Below, piece by piece: positions 49,528 through 58,756 of a stretch of DNA of 64,000 bases (its first letter is position 1; each line of letters begins with the position of its first letter). The stretch comes from an uncultured Erythrobacter sp. GTDB lineage: Bacteria > Pseudomonadota > Alphaproteobacteria > Sphingomonadales > Sphingomonadaceae. Location of the stretch: contig CANKYK010000001.1 in assembly GCA_947488155.1 (NCBI GenBank), positions 62,001 through 126,000 of the forward strand, read 5' to 3'. The translations under genes and the position numbers were made by a program. Under the pieces are notes generated by a model. It was not told where the DNA came from and searched no databases. It saw nothing but the letters and a program-made list of their open reading frames with translations.

Positions 49528-50913
49528 ATGTCGCCGATTACGCTTATCCTGATCGCTATTGGCCTCGGCCTTGCCGGATGGCTGGCTGGCCGTGCGAAGG
49601 CGTGGAGCTTCCAGAAGTCCGACGCCAATGTGCGCCTGGTCGCGCGTCCAACCTATCACGCATGGTATGTCGCCGTCTGGGTTGCCCTGCCTGTTCTGGC
49701 GTTCGTTGCGCTGTGGTCATTCCTCGCACCGCAACTCGTGATGCAGACGGTACTCGCATCGCCCGGCGCAGAGGCCCTCCCTTCCTTTGGATTCCAACGC
49801 GAATCAATCCTGTCAGAAGCCCGCGCCGTCGCCACCGGCAGCGCGCAAGGCGTGTTCAACTCTGATGCGGAGGCTCTGATCGAGCCATTCCGAGAGGCGA
49901 TCTCGCATTACAATCTGATCGGACTGGTCGTTACAGTGATGATCGCCTTCGCTGGGGGCGCCTATGCGTTCCTGCGGGTTAAGCCGGATTTCCGCGCCCG
50001 CACTCGGGTGGAGCGAACGGTGATGATCGTGTTGTTGCTCGCCTCACTGGTCGCGATCCTGACGACGTTTGGCATTTTTGCGAGCCTGGTGTTTGAGACG
50101 GTGCGCTTCTTTGGCATGGTCTCACCAATAGACTTCCTGTTCGGTTCTTTCTGGGGTCCAGACCCGATGAGCAGTCCCGAAGCAGCCGATGGCACGCGCT
50201 ATGGCGCGATTCCGCTGTTTTGGGGTACAATCTTTATTGGTGCGATCATCGCCATGATTGTCGCGATCCCGCTTGGTTTGATGAGCGCGATTTACCTCAC
50301 GCAATATGCCAACCCGAAACTGCGCGCCTGGGTAAAGCCAGCGCTTGAGATTCTCGCGGGCGTACCGACTGTGGTTTACGGCTACTTCGCTGCGCTCACA
50401 GTCGCTCCGGCTATTCGCGACATGGCGGTCGCAGTCGGTATTTCCGGTGCTTCGACAGAAAGCGCGCTGGCCGCTGGCGTTGTGATGGGCGTGATGATCA
50501 TCCCGTTCGTATCGTCCATGGCCGACGATTCCATCGCCGCCGTGCCCAGCGCAATGCGCGATGGCAGCCTCGCAATGGGTGCGACCCAATCAGAGACCAT
50601 TCGCCGCGTGCTGTTCCCCGCTGCCCTACCCGGCATTGTCGCGGGCGTGATGCTGGCCGTCAGCCGCGCGATTGGCGAGACAATGATCGTTGTAATGGCC
50701 GCCTCAACCGCAGCCAACCTGACGGTCAATCCGCTGGAGCGAATGACCACCGTTACCGTTCAGATCGTCAAAATGCTGACCGGCGAAGGCAGCTTCGACC
50801 ACCCGGCCACACTCAGCGCCTTCGCGCTCGGCTTTGTGCTGTTCATGGTCACGCTGGCGCTCAACTTTATCGCTCTTCGCGTCGTCAAACGCTTCCGAGA
50901 GGCCTATGACTGA
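49528..50913 (+). CDS. pstC: Phosphate ABC transporter permease PstC
   Basis: Inner-membrane permease for high-affinity phosphate import. At 461 residues it is longer than the roughly 300-residue E. coli form. The extra 180 N-terminal residues include helices at about 3-15, 48-70 and 130-150, and a periplasmic part, as in alphaproteobacterial PstC with an added N-terminal domain. The core permease has EILAGVPTVVYGYFA and the EAA-like LAMGATQSETIRRVLFPAALPG. The stop overlaps pstA by 8 bases. Confidence 0.94.
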   Translation: MSPITLILIAIGLGLAGWLAGRAKAWSFQKSDANVRLVARPTYHAWYVAVWVALPVLAFVALWSFLAPQLVMQTVLASPGAEALPSFGFQRESILSEARAVATGSAQGVFNSDAEALIEPFREAISHYNLIGLVVTVMIAFAGGAYAFLRVKPDFRARTRVERTVMIVLLLASLVAILTTFGIFASLVFETVRFFGMVSPIDFLFGSFWGPDPMSSPEAADGTRYGAIPLFWGTIFIGAIIAMIVAIPLGLMSAIYLTQYANPKLRAWVKPALEILAGVPTVVYGYFAALTVAPAIRDMAVAVGISGASTESALAAGVVMGVMIIPFVSSMADDSIAAVPSAMRDGSLAMGATQSETIRRVLFPAALPGIVAGVMLAVSRAIGETMIVVMAASTAANLTVNPLERMTTVTVQIVKMLTGEGSFDHPATLSAFALGFVLFMVTLALNFIALRVVKRFREAYD

Positions 50914-52171
50914 TACCGCCAACCCAGAACTGGTGCACCCAACCCGCACACCGGAATTCGCCAAGCGGATCGAGCAGCGATACCGCTCAGAGCGGCGTTT
51001 CCGCGCGCTCGGGCTTAGTGCGATTGTGTTTTCCGTTGCGGTGCTGATCTTCCTGCTCGGCAATATGCTGCTGAACGGGATTGGTGGTTTCCAGCGCGCA
51101 GAACTGGCTGTGCCGATTGACTTTGCCGAAGCCGGCCTGACCGGTGATGCACAATCCCTCAGTTCACCAGGCGCGCTTCAATCGCTCGAAACTCAGGGCC
51201 TGCGCGCGGTCGTCGAATTCTACGCTGAGCGCGAGATGGGCGAAGCCGGTGCGGCTGAGATCAGCGATGAGGCCTGGCGCGATGTCGCCAGTGATCTGAT
51301 CAGCAACCCAGCCTTGATCCGGGGCACTCACACCTTCAATCTGCCCGCGTCCTCTGACCTCGCCTCCGGCCTATCGGGCGAAGGCTCAGCCGAGATGCAG
51401 GCACTCGCGCAACAGCTAGTGAGCGATGGTAAGCTATCCAAGAATTGGGACGTAGGGTTCATGACCCGCAGCGATGCGACCAGCCCGCAGCAAGTGGGCA
51501 TTTGGGGCGCGCTCAAGGGCTCAATCCTGACGATGACGATCACGCTGCTGCTGGCGTTTCCCATCGGTGTGCTAGCCGCGCTCTATCTAGAGGAATATGC
51601 GCCAAAGAACCGCTGGACCGACATTATCGAGGTTTCGATCAACAACCTCGCAGCCGTGCCCTCGATCATCTTTGGCTTACTAGGCCTTGCAGTGTTCCTA
51701 ACCTTGTTCCCGAATCTCAGATCCGCACCGCTCATCGGCGGTATGACCTTGGCGCTGATGACCATGCCAGTGATCGTCATTTCGGGCCGCAATGCAATTA
51801 AGGCGGTGCCGCCATCGATCCGCGATGGTGCGCTCGCCATCGGCGCCTCACCTGTCCAGGTTGTGTTCCATCACGTCTTGCCGCTCGCGCTGCCCGGCAT
51901 GCTGACAGGTACGATTATCGGCATGGCCCGCGCTTTGGGTGAAACAGCGCCGCTGCTGATGATCGGCATGCGCGCCTTCGTGGCGACGCCGCCCGATGGG
52001 TTCACATCGCCAGCCACCGTCTTGCCGGTCCAAATCTTCCTCTGGTCCGATGAAATCGACCGCGGCTTTGTCGAACGGACAAGTGCGGCTATCATTGTGC
52101 TTCTGCTGTTCCTCCTGTTGATGAACGGCCTCGCCATTTACCTCCGCAACAAATTCGAGAAGACCTGGTGA
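50906..52171 (+). CDS. pstA: Phosphate ABC transporter permease PstA
   Basis: Second phosphate permease, 421 residues from ATG 50906, within the end of pstC. The N-terminal extension (about 1-180; a helix near 35-57 then a periplasmic Ala/Glu-rich part) is the DUF3333-type addition seen in alphaproteobacteria. The core has [21 protein letters not shown] and [25 protein letters not shown]. The stop overlaps the pstB GTG start. Confidence 0.94.
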   Translation: MTDTANPELVHPTRTPEFAKRIEQRYRSERRFRALGLSAIVFSVAVLIFLLGNMLLNGIGGFQRAELAVPIDFAEAGLTGDAQSLSSPGALQSLETQGLRAVVEFYAEREMGEAGAAEISDEAWRDVASDLISNPALIRGTHTFNLPASSDLASGLSGEGSAEMQALAQQLVSDGKLSKNWDVGFMTRSDATSPQQVGIWGALKGSILTMTITLLLAFPIGVLAALYLEEYAPKNRWTDIIEVSINNLAAVPSIIFGLLGLAVFLTLFPNLRSAPLIGGMTLALMTMPVIVISGRNAIKAVPPSIRDGALAIGASPVQVVFHHVLPLALPGMLTGTIIGMARALGETAPLLMIGMRAFVATPPDGFTSPATVLPVQIFLWSDEIDRGFVERTSAAIIVLLLFLLLMNGLAIYLRNKFEKTW

Positions 52172-52956
52172 CTGTCATTCACGAGAAATTGGTAGACACG
52201 AACGCAAAGATGCGCGCGCGTGATGTGTCGGTCTATTATGGCGACAAGAAAGCCATTGATGAGGTGTCGATCGACATTTCACCCGACTATGTCACGGCCT
52301 TTATCGGGCCGTCCGGTTGCGGCAAGTCGACCTTTCTACGCTGCTTCAACCGCATGAATGACACCATTCCGGTTGCGCGTGTTACTGGCACAATTGAGCT
52401 GGAAGACGAAGACATTCACGGCAATGCGATGGACGTGGTTCAGCTGCGCGCGCGCGTCGGCATGGTGTTCCAGAAACCAAATCCGTTCCCAAAATCGATT
52501 TACGAAAACATCGCTTACGGCCCGAAAATTCACGGCCTGGCGGAAAAGAAGCCGGACATTGACGAAGTGGTCGAAAAGTCCCTCACCCGTGCTGGTTTGT
52601 GGGACGAGGTGAAGGACCGCCTCGACGAATCTGGCACGGCCCTTTCCGGCGGTCAGCAGCAGCGCCTGTGCATCGCGCGCGCCATTGCGGTTGATCCAGA
52701 GGTCATCCTGATGGACGAGCCGTGCTCTGCACTGGACCCAATCGCGACGGCCAAAATCGAAGAATTGATCGACGAGTTATCCGGTCGCTACGCGATCGTG
52801 ATCGTCACCCACTCCATGCAGCAGGCAGCGCGCGTTTCTCAGCGCACCGCCTTTTTCCACCTGGGTAAAATGGTCGAATACGGGCCGACTTCCGATATTT
52901 TCACTAACCCGATAGAAAAGCGCACTCAGGACTACATCACGGGACGGTACGGTTAG
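52168..52956 (+). CDS. pstB: Phosphate ABC transporter ATP-binding protein PstB
   Basis: ATPase of the phosphate importer, 262 residues. The GTG start overlaps the pstA stop (GTGA). Walker [13 protein letters not shown], the PstB-specific [18 protein letters not shown], signature [16 protein letters not shown], Walker [17 protein letters not shown] and switch [10 protein letters not shown] are intact. Confidence 0.96.
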   Translation: MTVIHEKLVDTNAKMRARDVSVYYGDKKAIDEVSIDISPDYVTAFIGPSGCGKSTFLRCFNRMNDTIPVARVTGTIELEDEDIHGNAMDVVQLRARVGMVFQKPNPFPKSIYENIAYGPKIHGLAEKKPDIDEVVEKSLTRAGLWDEVKDRLDESGTALSGGQQQRLCIARAIAVDPEVILMDEPCSALDPIATAKIEELIDELSGRYAIVIVTHSMQQAARVSQRTAFFHLGKMVEYGPTSDIFTNPIEKRTQDYITGRYG

Positions 52957-53625
52957 ATGGCAGAACATACAGTCAAAGCCTTTGACGAGGACATCACCCG
53001 GCTTCGCGGTCTGATTGCCGAGATGGGCGGACTTGCAGAGGTCGCCATTCAAGGTGCGCTCGATGCGCTGGTACGCGGCGACCAAGAGCTCGCTAAGAAA
53101 GTCGTCAAGAGCGACAAGAAGATCGACGCGCTTGAAGCTGAAGTCGACAAGCTCTCAGTACGAATCATTGCCCTGCGCGCACCGATGGCGGATGATTTGC
53201 GCGAAGTAATCGCGGCGCTGAAGATCGCCGGCGTGGTTGAGCGGATTGGCGACTATTCGAAAAACATCGCCAAGCGCGTCGGCGAGATTGACGGCAAAGA
53301 CCGGTTCGAACCGCTCACTCTACTGCCCGCCATGGGCGAAGTGGCCAGCGAAATGGTGCACGATGTGCTGACTGCTTACGCTGCGCGTGACCCCGATCTA
53401 GCCCGCGAAGTGATCGCGACCGACGCCAAGGTCGATGCCTTTTACAACAGCATTTTCCGCAACCTTGTGAGTCACATGGTGGAGAACCCTGCGACCATTT
53501 CCAGCGCGGCTCAGCTGCTGTTCGTAGCTCGCAATCTTGAGCGGATCGGCGATCACGCGACCAATGTTGCCGAGATGGTGCATTACGCCGCGACCGGCGA
53601 ATATCCGCCGGACGACGACCAGTAG
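52957..53625 (+). CDS. phoU: Phosphate signalling protein PhoU
   Basis: A 222-residue helical protein with two PhoU repeats (about 8-100 and 115-205), containing the metal-binding EVVERIGDYSKNIAK-like and ERIGDHATNVAEMV motifs. It links PstB transport state to PhoR. The ATG follows the pstB stop with no gap. About 100 bases separate it from phoB. Confidence 0.95.
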   Translation: MAEHTVKAFDEDITRLRGLIAEMGGLAEVAIQGALDALVRGDQELAKKVVKSDKKIDALEAEVDKLSVRIIALRAPMADDLREVIAALKIAGVVERIGDYSKNIAKRVGEIDGKDRFEPLTLLPAMGEVASEMVHDVLTAYAARDPDLAREVIATDAKVDAFYNSIFRNLVSHMVENPATISSAAQLLFVARNLERIGDHATNVAEMVHYAATGEYPPDDDQ

Positions 53626-53633
53626 GACGCAAA

Positions 53634-53650
53634 CTTACAATTCTTTCACA
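53634..53650 (+). promoter_or_regulatory. Possible PHO box upstream of phoB
   Basis: CTTACAATTCTTTCACA loosely follows the CTGTCAT-type direct repeats that bind PhoB, with halves CTTACA and TTTCAC 11 bases apart. The match is weak. The nearby CTTTCAC...GTGAAAG inverted arms (53643-53676) are an alternative reading. Autoregulation of phoB from here is plausible but unproven. Confidence 0.25.
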
Positions 53651-53725
53651 AATGACACGAAGTTGTAGTGAAAGTGACAGATAGAACGCTGTATCGCATC
53701 CTTGGGAACGGGAGGGTTCTCAGAC

Positions 53726-54415
53726 ATGTCCGCTACTAAACTGCTCTTGGTCGAAGATGATCCGGCTTTGTCGGAGCTGCTCGAATATCGTTTCCAGAAC
53801 GAAGGTTATGACGTCCGCTCAACCAGTGACGGCGACGAAGCTTTGATGCTGGCGAGCGAGGATGTGCCAGACTTGGTGATCCTTGACTGGATGATTGAGG
53901 GTACCAGCGGGATTGAGGTTTGCCGCAGGCTGCGCCGCGATAAGCAGACCGCGCATGTCCCGATCATTATGCTGACCGCCCGAGAGGCCGAGGACGACCG
54001 CGTGCGTGGCCTCGATACGGGCGCGGACGATTATTTGACCAAGCCATTCAGCCCGCGCGAATTGCTGGCCCGGGTGGCTGCGGTGATGCGGCGCATTCGC
54101 CCTGCCCTGGCCGGTGAAACCGTGGAGGTCGGTGATATCGTGCTCGACCCTGTTGCGCATAAGGTCATGCGCGGCGGCCAATCGTTGCAGCTTGGCCCAA
54201 CCGAATACCGCTTGCTAAAGTTCTTTATGGAGAGTCCAGGCCGGGTCTTCAGCCGCAGCCAATTACTCGACGGTGTTTGGGGCACAGGCTCAGATATCGA
54301 GCTGCGCACGGTCGATGTGCACATCCGCCGATTGCGCAAAGCCATAGAGGTTGAGGGCGCGAAAGATCCGATCCGCACGGTCCGCTCTGCGGGCTATGCG
54401 ATGGAAGCAGTCTAG
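53726..54415 (+). CDS. phoB: Phosphate-regulon response regulator PhoB
   Basis: OmpR-class regulator of 229 residues. The receiver domain has the acidic pair E10-D11-D12, phospho-acceptor D54 (VILDWMIEG), TAREAEDDRVRGL and the lysine in YLTKPFSPREL. The C-terminal winged helix (about 130-228) includes LGPTEYRLLKFFMESPGRVFSR and DVHIRRLRKAIE. ATG 53726 follows GGGAGGG. It overlaps the convergent extensin-like gene by four bases. Confidence 0.95.
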   Translation: MSATKLLLVEDDPALSELLEYRFQNEGYDVRSTSDGDEALMLASEDVPDLVILDWMIEGTSGIEVCRRLRRDKQTAHVPIIMLTAREAEDDRVRGLDTGADDYLTKPFSPRELLARVAAVMRRIRPALAGETVEVGDIVLDPVAHKVMRGGQSLQLGPTEYRLLKFFMESPGRVFSRSQLLDGVWGTGSDIELRTVDVHIRRLRKAIEVEGAKDPIRTVRSAGYAMEAV

Positions 54416-55152
54416 CGGCACACGCCCGACCAGCGCGAAGCCTGGTCAAAGTGGAAATGATCGGCATGGGCCGCGTTGTAGTCCGGCGATAGGACGGTTG
54501 CGAAAATCCCACATGCGCCGTCACGAACTTCTCGCAGAAAACGCGCTTCATCGCTGTCTTCTGGCCAATCGCGTAGAACGCTGATTGATCGGCCATCCGC
54601 CAGAGTAAATCCCGCAATATCAATCGCATTGGCAGTCGCATGCTCGCTCCAGGCGTTTGAACTGCCGCCGCGCATCCGCCGGCAATTGAACGCGCCCAAA
54701 TGCTCGACTGTAGCAAGCTCACTGCCCAATATTGCGACCGCAGCAGGCTCCACACTTCGCACGCGCCACATCTCCAAGCCCGTCGCCATGGGACAAGTCA
54801 CCGCTGGTGTATCCGGGGCAAGCGGAAATGCGCTCAGCAGTGTGCGATCGGGCCGGGCACAGGCCCCCTCGCCTGTGACGGCAAGCGTATCAAAGGCGAT
54901 CGCGCTTCGCTCCAGCACAGCGCGGCACTGCGGCACATCGTCTTTCAGCGCCGCCAGTTTGCCCGCCGTTGCCCAACCAATCGGGTGGCGCAGATCGAGC
55001 GGCGCGGCGGGATCGTGCTCTGGATGTGCTTTCATCCAGCTCCATCCTGCGAACAGCACAGCAGCGAGGATCGCAAGCAGGATGAACCGCCGTTCCCTGC
55101 GGAATTGCCCGATCCGGCGGTTGATTTTAGTGAGTTTGCGCTTGCGAGGCAT
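54412..55152 (-). CDS. Extensin-like C-terminal domain protein
   Basis: A 246-residue protein. A basic N-terminus and single hydrophobic anchor (RFILLAILAAVLFAGWSW, about 22-40) precede a periplasmic extensin-like domain (about 60-246). The conserved elements are CRAVLERS, TCPMATGLEMW, FNCRRM, WSEHATANAIDIAGF and AHADHFHFD. The His/Asp pattern (SEHATANAIDI, HADHFHFD) resembles D,D-/L,D-peptidase zinc sites of the VanY/MepA type, suggesting a cell-wall role (inference). It is nine bases after dnaE2 in the same direction. Confidence 0.82.
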   Translation of the reverse strand: MPRKRKLTKINRRIGQFRRERRFILLAILAAVLFAGWSWMKAHPEHDPAAPLDLRHPIGWATAGKLAALKDDVPQCRAVLERSAIAFDTLAVTGEGACARPDRTLLSAFPLAPDTPAVTCPMATGLEMWRVRSVEPAAVAILGSELATVEHLGAFNCRRMRGGSSNAWSEHATANAIDIAGFTLADGRSISVLRDWPEDSDEARFLREVRDGACGIFATVLSPDYNAAHADHFHFDQASRWSGVCR

Positions 55153-55161
55153 ATCAAGGCC

Positions 55162-58100
55162 TTAGTGGAAATCGCGCGACTTCGGCAATATCCGGTGGTT
55201 GCGCGGATGGCCCGTGACGTTTGGAGTTTGAGCAAACGGCCCGCTGGGCGGCAAATCATCAATCATATCGCGCGTTTTCAGCGTAGCCTTTTCCGCTGGC
55301 GGTTTCCGGCTGATCAGAGGGGAGTTCACATGATCCGCCCGCGCGACAGGAGCGTTCAGCATATTGTCTGATAGGCCGTACAGGGCCTCTGTTGCGTCAG
55401 TCATATGATGCGCGATCACATGGATCACCTCATCATCATATTCGACCCGCCCGCGCACCTCCATCAAGCGCGCGCCCATCACCACACGGCGCTGTTTTTC
55501 CTTAAGGTCCGGCCATACGACCAGGTTCACCACACCGGTCTCATCCTCCAGCGTGATAAAGCACACACCCTTGGCGCTGCCCGGTCGTTGACGGATCAAG
55601 ACCACACCTGCAACCTGAACCATGCTGCGGAATTTTCGGTCTCTGAGTTCGCTGGCCCGTACAAAGCCGCGCTCTGCCAAACCGGGACGCAGGAACGACA
55701 TCGGATGCGCTTTTAGGCTGAGGCGCGTGGTCTGGTAATCTGCCACCACTTCTTCTGACAGAGGCATTTTCGGCAATTGAGTGGCGCTGCGTTCTGCGCC
55801 TTCATCCCGCTCGGCCGCAGCCTTGAACAAGGGGAGATCAGGCGCAGCAATAAGACTGCGCGCATCCCACAAGGCCTGCCTGCGCGAAAGGCCAAGCGAG
55901 GTAAAGCAATCTGCGCTGGCAAGCCGCTCAACATGCGCAGGCGAAAGGCGAGCGCGCTCCTGCAACTCTGCGACATCTTTGAAAGCCCCGCCCTCTTCAC
56001 GCGCCACAATCAGCTGCGCTGCAATATGCTCTGGAAAGCCATCAACTTGCCGCAACCCAAGCCGCAGTGCGATATGCTTGTCTAGGCGGCCAGTTTCGTT
56101 CTCTTGCGTCAGAGCGAGTGGCCCCGCCCTATCCTCAAGCGTGCAATCCCATTGGCTGTCATTCACATCAGCAGGCAGCACCGCAACGCCGTGCTCACGC
56201 GCATCGCGCACAATCTGAGCCGGAGCATAAAAACCCATCGGCTGCGAGTTGAGCAAGCCGCAGGCAAAGGCTGCGGGAAAATGGCATTTTAGCCAGCTCG
56301 AGACATAGACCAAATGCGCAAAGCTGGCGGCGTGGCTCTCTGGAAAACCATATTCGCCAAAGCCCTTGATCTGATTGAAGCAGCGCTGTGCAAAATCGGC
56401 ATCATAACCGCGTTCAACCATCCGCCCGACCATCATATCCTCAAGCTCGTGCACCATGCCGCGGCTGCGGAAGGTCGCCATCGCCTTGCGCAATCGGTTG
56501 GCCTCGGTTGATGAAAATTTTGCCGCATCCAATGCGATCTTCATCGCTTGTTCCTGAAAGATCGGCACGCCCAAAGTCCGCTCTAAAATAGAGGAAAGCT
56601 CATCCTGCGGGCCATGTTTGGGTGAAGGCGCGGGGATACGCACCGGCTCTGCGCCCCGGCGGCGCTTCAGGTAAGGGTGTACCATATCGCCTTGGATCGG
56701 ACCGGGGCGAACAATCGCGACCTGGATCACAAGGTCATAAAACTCGCGCGGGCGCAGGCGCGGCAGCATGTTCATCTGCGCGCGGCTTTCAACCTGAAAC
56801 ACACCCAGCGAATCCCCCTTGCGCAGCATCGCATAGGTCTCTGGATCCTCACGCGGCACCGTGGCCAGCGTTAGGGTGCGGCCATGGTGACCCTCCAGCA
56901 GATCAAGACATTTCTTGATGCAAGTCAGCATCCCCAGCGCCAGCACATCAACCTTTAGAATACCAAGCGCCTCGATATCGTCCTTGTCCCATTCGATGAA
57001 GCTGCGATCCGGCATCGCGCCGTTTCCAATCGGAACCGTTTCCGTGAGCGCGCCTTCGGTGAGGATAAAACCGCCGACATGCTGAGAAAGATGGCGAGGC
57101 ATGCCGATCATCTGCTCAGTCAGCGCCAGCACACGGCGCAAATGCGGATCATCCAGCGTCATGCCGATTTCCTCAACGTGAGCCTCGCCAATCTCGCGCC
57201 CATGTCCGCCCCACACCGTACGAGCGAGCGCACTGGTGACATCCTCTGAAAGCCCCATCGCCTTGCCAACCTCGCGGATTGCCATGCGTGGGCGATAGTG
57301 GATGACCGTAGCAGTTAATCCAGCGCGATAGCGGCCATATTTCTTATAGATATATTGGATCACCTCTTCGCGTCGTTCATGCTCGAAATCGACATCAATA
57401 TCAGGTGGTTCCTTACGCTTTTCAGAGATGAAACGGTCGAACAAGAGCTGATGCTTGGCTGGATCGACGCTGGTGATTCCAAGGCAGAAGCACACAGCCG
57501 AATTGGCCGCACTGCCGCGCCCTTGGCACAGGATCGGTGGGTCAACACTGCGCGCGTAATCGACGATGTCCTTGATGGTGAGAAAATAGCACGCCAGATC
57601 AAGCTTACCGATCAGAGCAAGCTCGCGCTCCAACGTCTGACGCACAGCGTCAGGCACGCCGGATGGATAGCGCCGCTCTGCCCCGCGCTGCGTCTCGCTT
57701 TCGAGGAACGCTTGCGGTGTCATGCCCTGCGGATAGATTTCCTCCGGATATTCGTAGCGCAGTTCATCGAGGCTGAACTTGCAAGCATCCGCCACCTCAC
57801 GTGCGGCACGGATTGCATGCGGCCAGCGGGCAAACAGGCGCTGCATCTCCTGTGGAGGCTTAAGGTAACGCTCGCCATTGCCGTGCAGCAAATGCCCCGC
57901 CTCGGCGACCTTCACCTTATGCCGGATCGCCGTCATCACATCTTGCAAGGGCCGCCGCTGAGGTGCGTGGTAATGCACATCATTGGTGGCAAGCAGCATC
58001 AGTCCATTGGCCCGCGACATAGCGTCCAACCGATCAATCCGCGCAACATCATCACCGCGATAGAGATAGCTGGCAGCGATGTGACCAAGCGTGGGGAGTT

Positions 58101-58755
58101 GGGTGATGAGATGAGGAAGAAGGTCAGGCAAAGTACCTTGTACCTCATCATCCCGGCCTCCGAGCCGGGATCCCACTTTCTCTGCTTTCTGTCCGGAAAA
58201 GCAGCTGGCCCCCGGATCAAGTTCGGGGTGACGAAAGGGGATAATGTTGCTCATCACCTTTATCGTAAATTCGCTCGCCAAATTGCGCGGCGGCAGCAGG
58301 ATCAGTTGCACATCCTCAGAATGCTCAGCCAGCATCGCAAGGTCGATTTCGCACACGCCCTTGTCTTGCCACTCACCGCTGAGCGTCCGCATCCGCCCGG
58401 CGCTGATCAAGCGGCACAAACGCCCGTAAGCCGCCCGATTTTTCGGATATGCCAGAAGCGCAAGACCCTCGACCGTTTCGATGCGCGTGCCGATCACGGG
58501 CCGTAATTTGAGCGTCTTCGCCTCACTATGCACCCGCACCACTCCAGCGAAAGAGTTCACATCCGCAATCCCGATCGCATCATAGCCGAGCGTGCGGGCC
58601 GCCATGGTGAGGTCCACCGCATCGGAAGCACCGCGCAGAAAGCTGAAGCAGCTGACCAATCCGAGTTCGACGAATTCGGCGCGATCTGGCGCACTGATCA
58701 GATCGGGATCGAACTCAATTGTCCGTTTGTCTGGGGTGAGAGGTGCGTCGGGCAT
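55162..58755 (-). CDS. dnaE2: Error-prone DNA polymerase DnaE2 (ImuC)
   Basis: Translesion C-family polymerase of the ImuA/ImuB/ImuC mutasome; 1197 residues. The PHP domain is at the N-terminus (LGLVSCFSFLRGAS, ATNDVHYH). The polymerase core has CQGRGSAANSAVCF, ISEKRKEPPDIDVDFEHERREEVIQYIY, PRHLSQHVGGF and GFGEYGFPESHAASFA, and an OB domain (VQVAGVVLIRQRPGSAKGVCFITLED) lies near the C-terminus. Residues about 168-210 are a palindromic-repeat insertion absent from typical homologues. It is third in the operon behind a LexA box, with its start overlapping the last bases of the UdgX gene region (one-base gap). Confidence 0.95.
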   Translation of the reverse strand: MPDAPLTPDKRTIEFDPDLISAPDRAEFVELGLVSCFSFLRGASDAVDLTMAARTLGYDAIGIADVNSFAGVVRVHSEAKTLKLRPVIGTRIETVEGLALLAYPKNRAAYGRLCRLISAGRMRTLSGEWQDKGVCEIDLAMLAEHSEDVQLILLPPRNLASEFTIKVMSNIIPFRHPELDPGASCFSGQKAEKVGSRLGGRDDEVQGTLPDLLPHLITQLPTLGHIAASYLYRGDDVARIDRLDAMSRANGLMLLATNDVHYHAPQRRPLQDVMTAIRHKVKVAEAGHLLHGNGERYLKPPQEMQRLFARWPHAIRAAREVADACKFSLDELRYEYPEEIYPQGMTPQAFLESETQRGAERRYPSGVPDAVRQTLERELALIGKLDLACYFLTIKDIVDYARSVDPPILCQGRGSAANSAVCFCLGITSVDPAKHQLLFDRFISEKRKEPPDIDVDFEHERREEVIQYIYKKYGRYRAGLTATVIHYRPRMAIREVGKAMGLSEDVTSALARTVWGGHGREIGEAHVEEIGMTLDDPHLRRVLALTEQMIGMPRHLSQHVGGFILTEGALTETVPIGNGAMPDRSFIEWDKDDIEALGILKVDVLALGMLTCIKKCLDLLEGHHGRTLTLATVPREDPETYAMLRKGDSLGVFQVESRAQMNMLPRLRPREFYDLVIQVAIVRPGPIQGDMVHPYLKRRRGAEPVRIPAPSPKHGPQDELSSILERTLGVPIFQEQAMKIALDAAKFSSTEANRLRKAMATFRSRGMVHELEDMMVGRMVERGYDADFAQRCFNQIKGFGEYGFPESHAASFAHLVYVSSWLKCHFPAAFACGLLNSQPMGFYAPAQIVRDAREHGVAVLPADVNDSQWDCTLEDRAGPLALTQENETGRLDKHIALRLGLRQVDGFPEHIAAQLIVAREEGGAFKDVAELQERARLSPAHVERLASADCFTSLGLSRRQALWDARSLIAAPDLPLFKAAAERDEGAERSATQLPKMPLSEEVVADYQTTRLSLKAHPMSFLRPGLAERGFVRASELRDRKFRSMVQVAGVVLIRQRPGSAKGVCFITLEDETGVVNLVVWPDLKEKQRRVVMGARLMEVRGRVEYDDEVIHVIAHHMTDATEALYGLSDNMLNAPVARADHVNSPLISRKPPAEKATLKTRDMIDDLPPSGPFAQTPNVTGHPRNHRILPKSRDFH
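58126..58254 (-). repeat. Palindromic repeat inserted in frame within dnaE2
   Basis: TCATCCCGGCCTCCGAGCCGGGATCC (58147-58172) forms one hairpin (CCCGGC/GCCGGG) and CCCCCGGATCAAGTTCGGGG (58209-58228) a second one. The outer part matches repeat type 2 after purL (GGATCAAGTyCGsGGTGACG). Read on the coding strand it gives RHPELDPGASCFSGQ and SRLGGRDDE, with no stop and a length that keeps the frame, between SEFTIKV and LLPHLITQLPTLGH of the PHP domain. Confidence 0.85.
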
Positions 58756-58756
58756 G

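Noticed and set aside
57355-58506. 383-codon plus-strand frame opposite dnaE2
   Set aside because: It reads through antisense polymerase motifs and the palindromic repeat; its residues match no protein and dnaE2 motifs are intact on the other strand.
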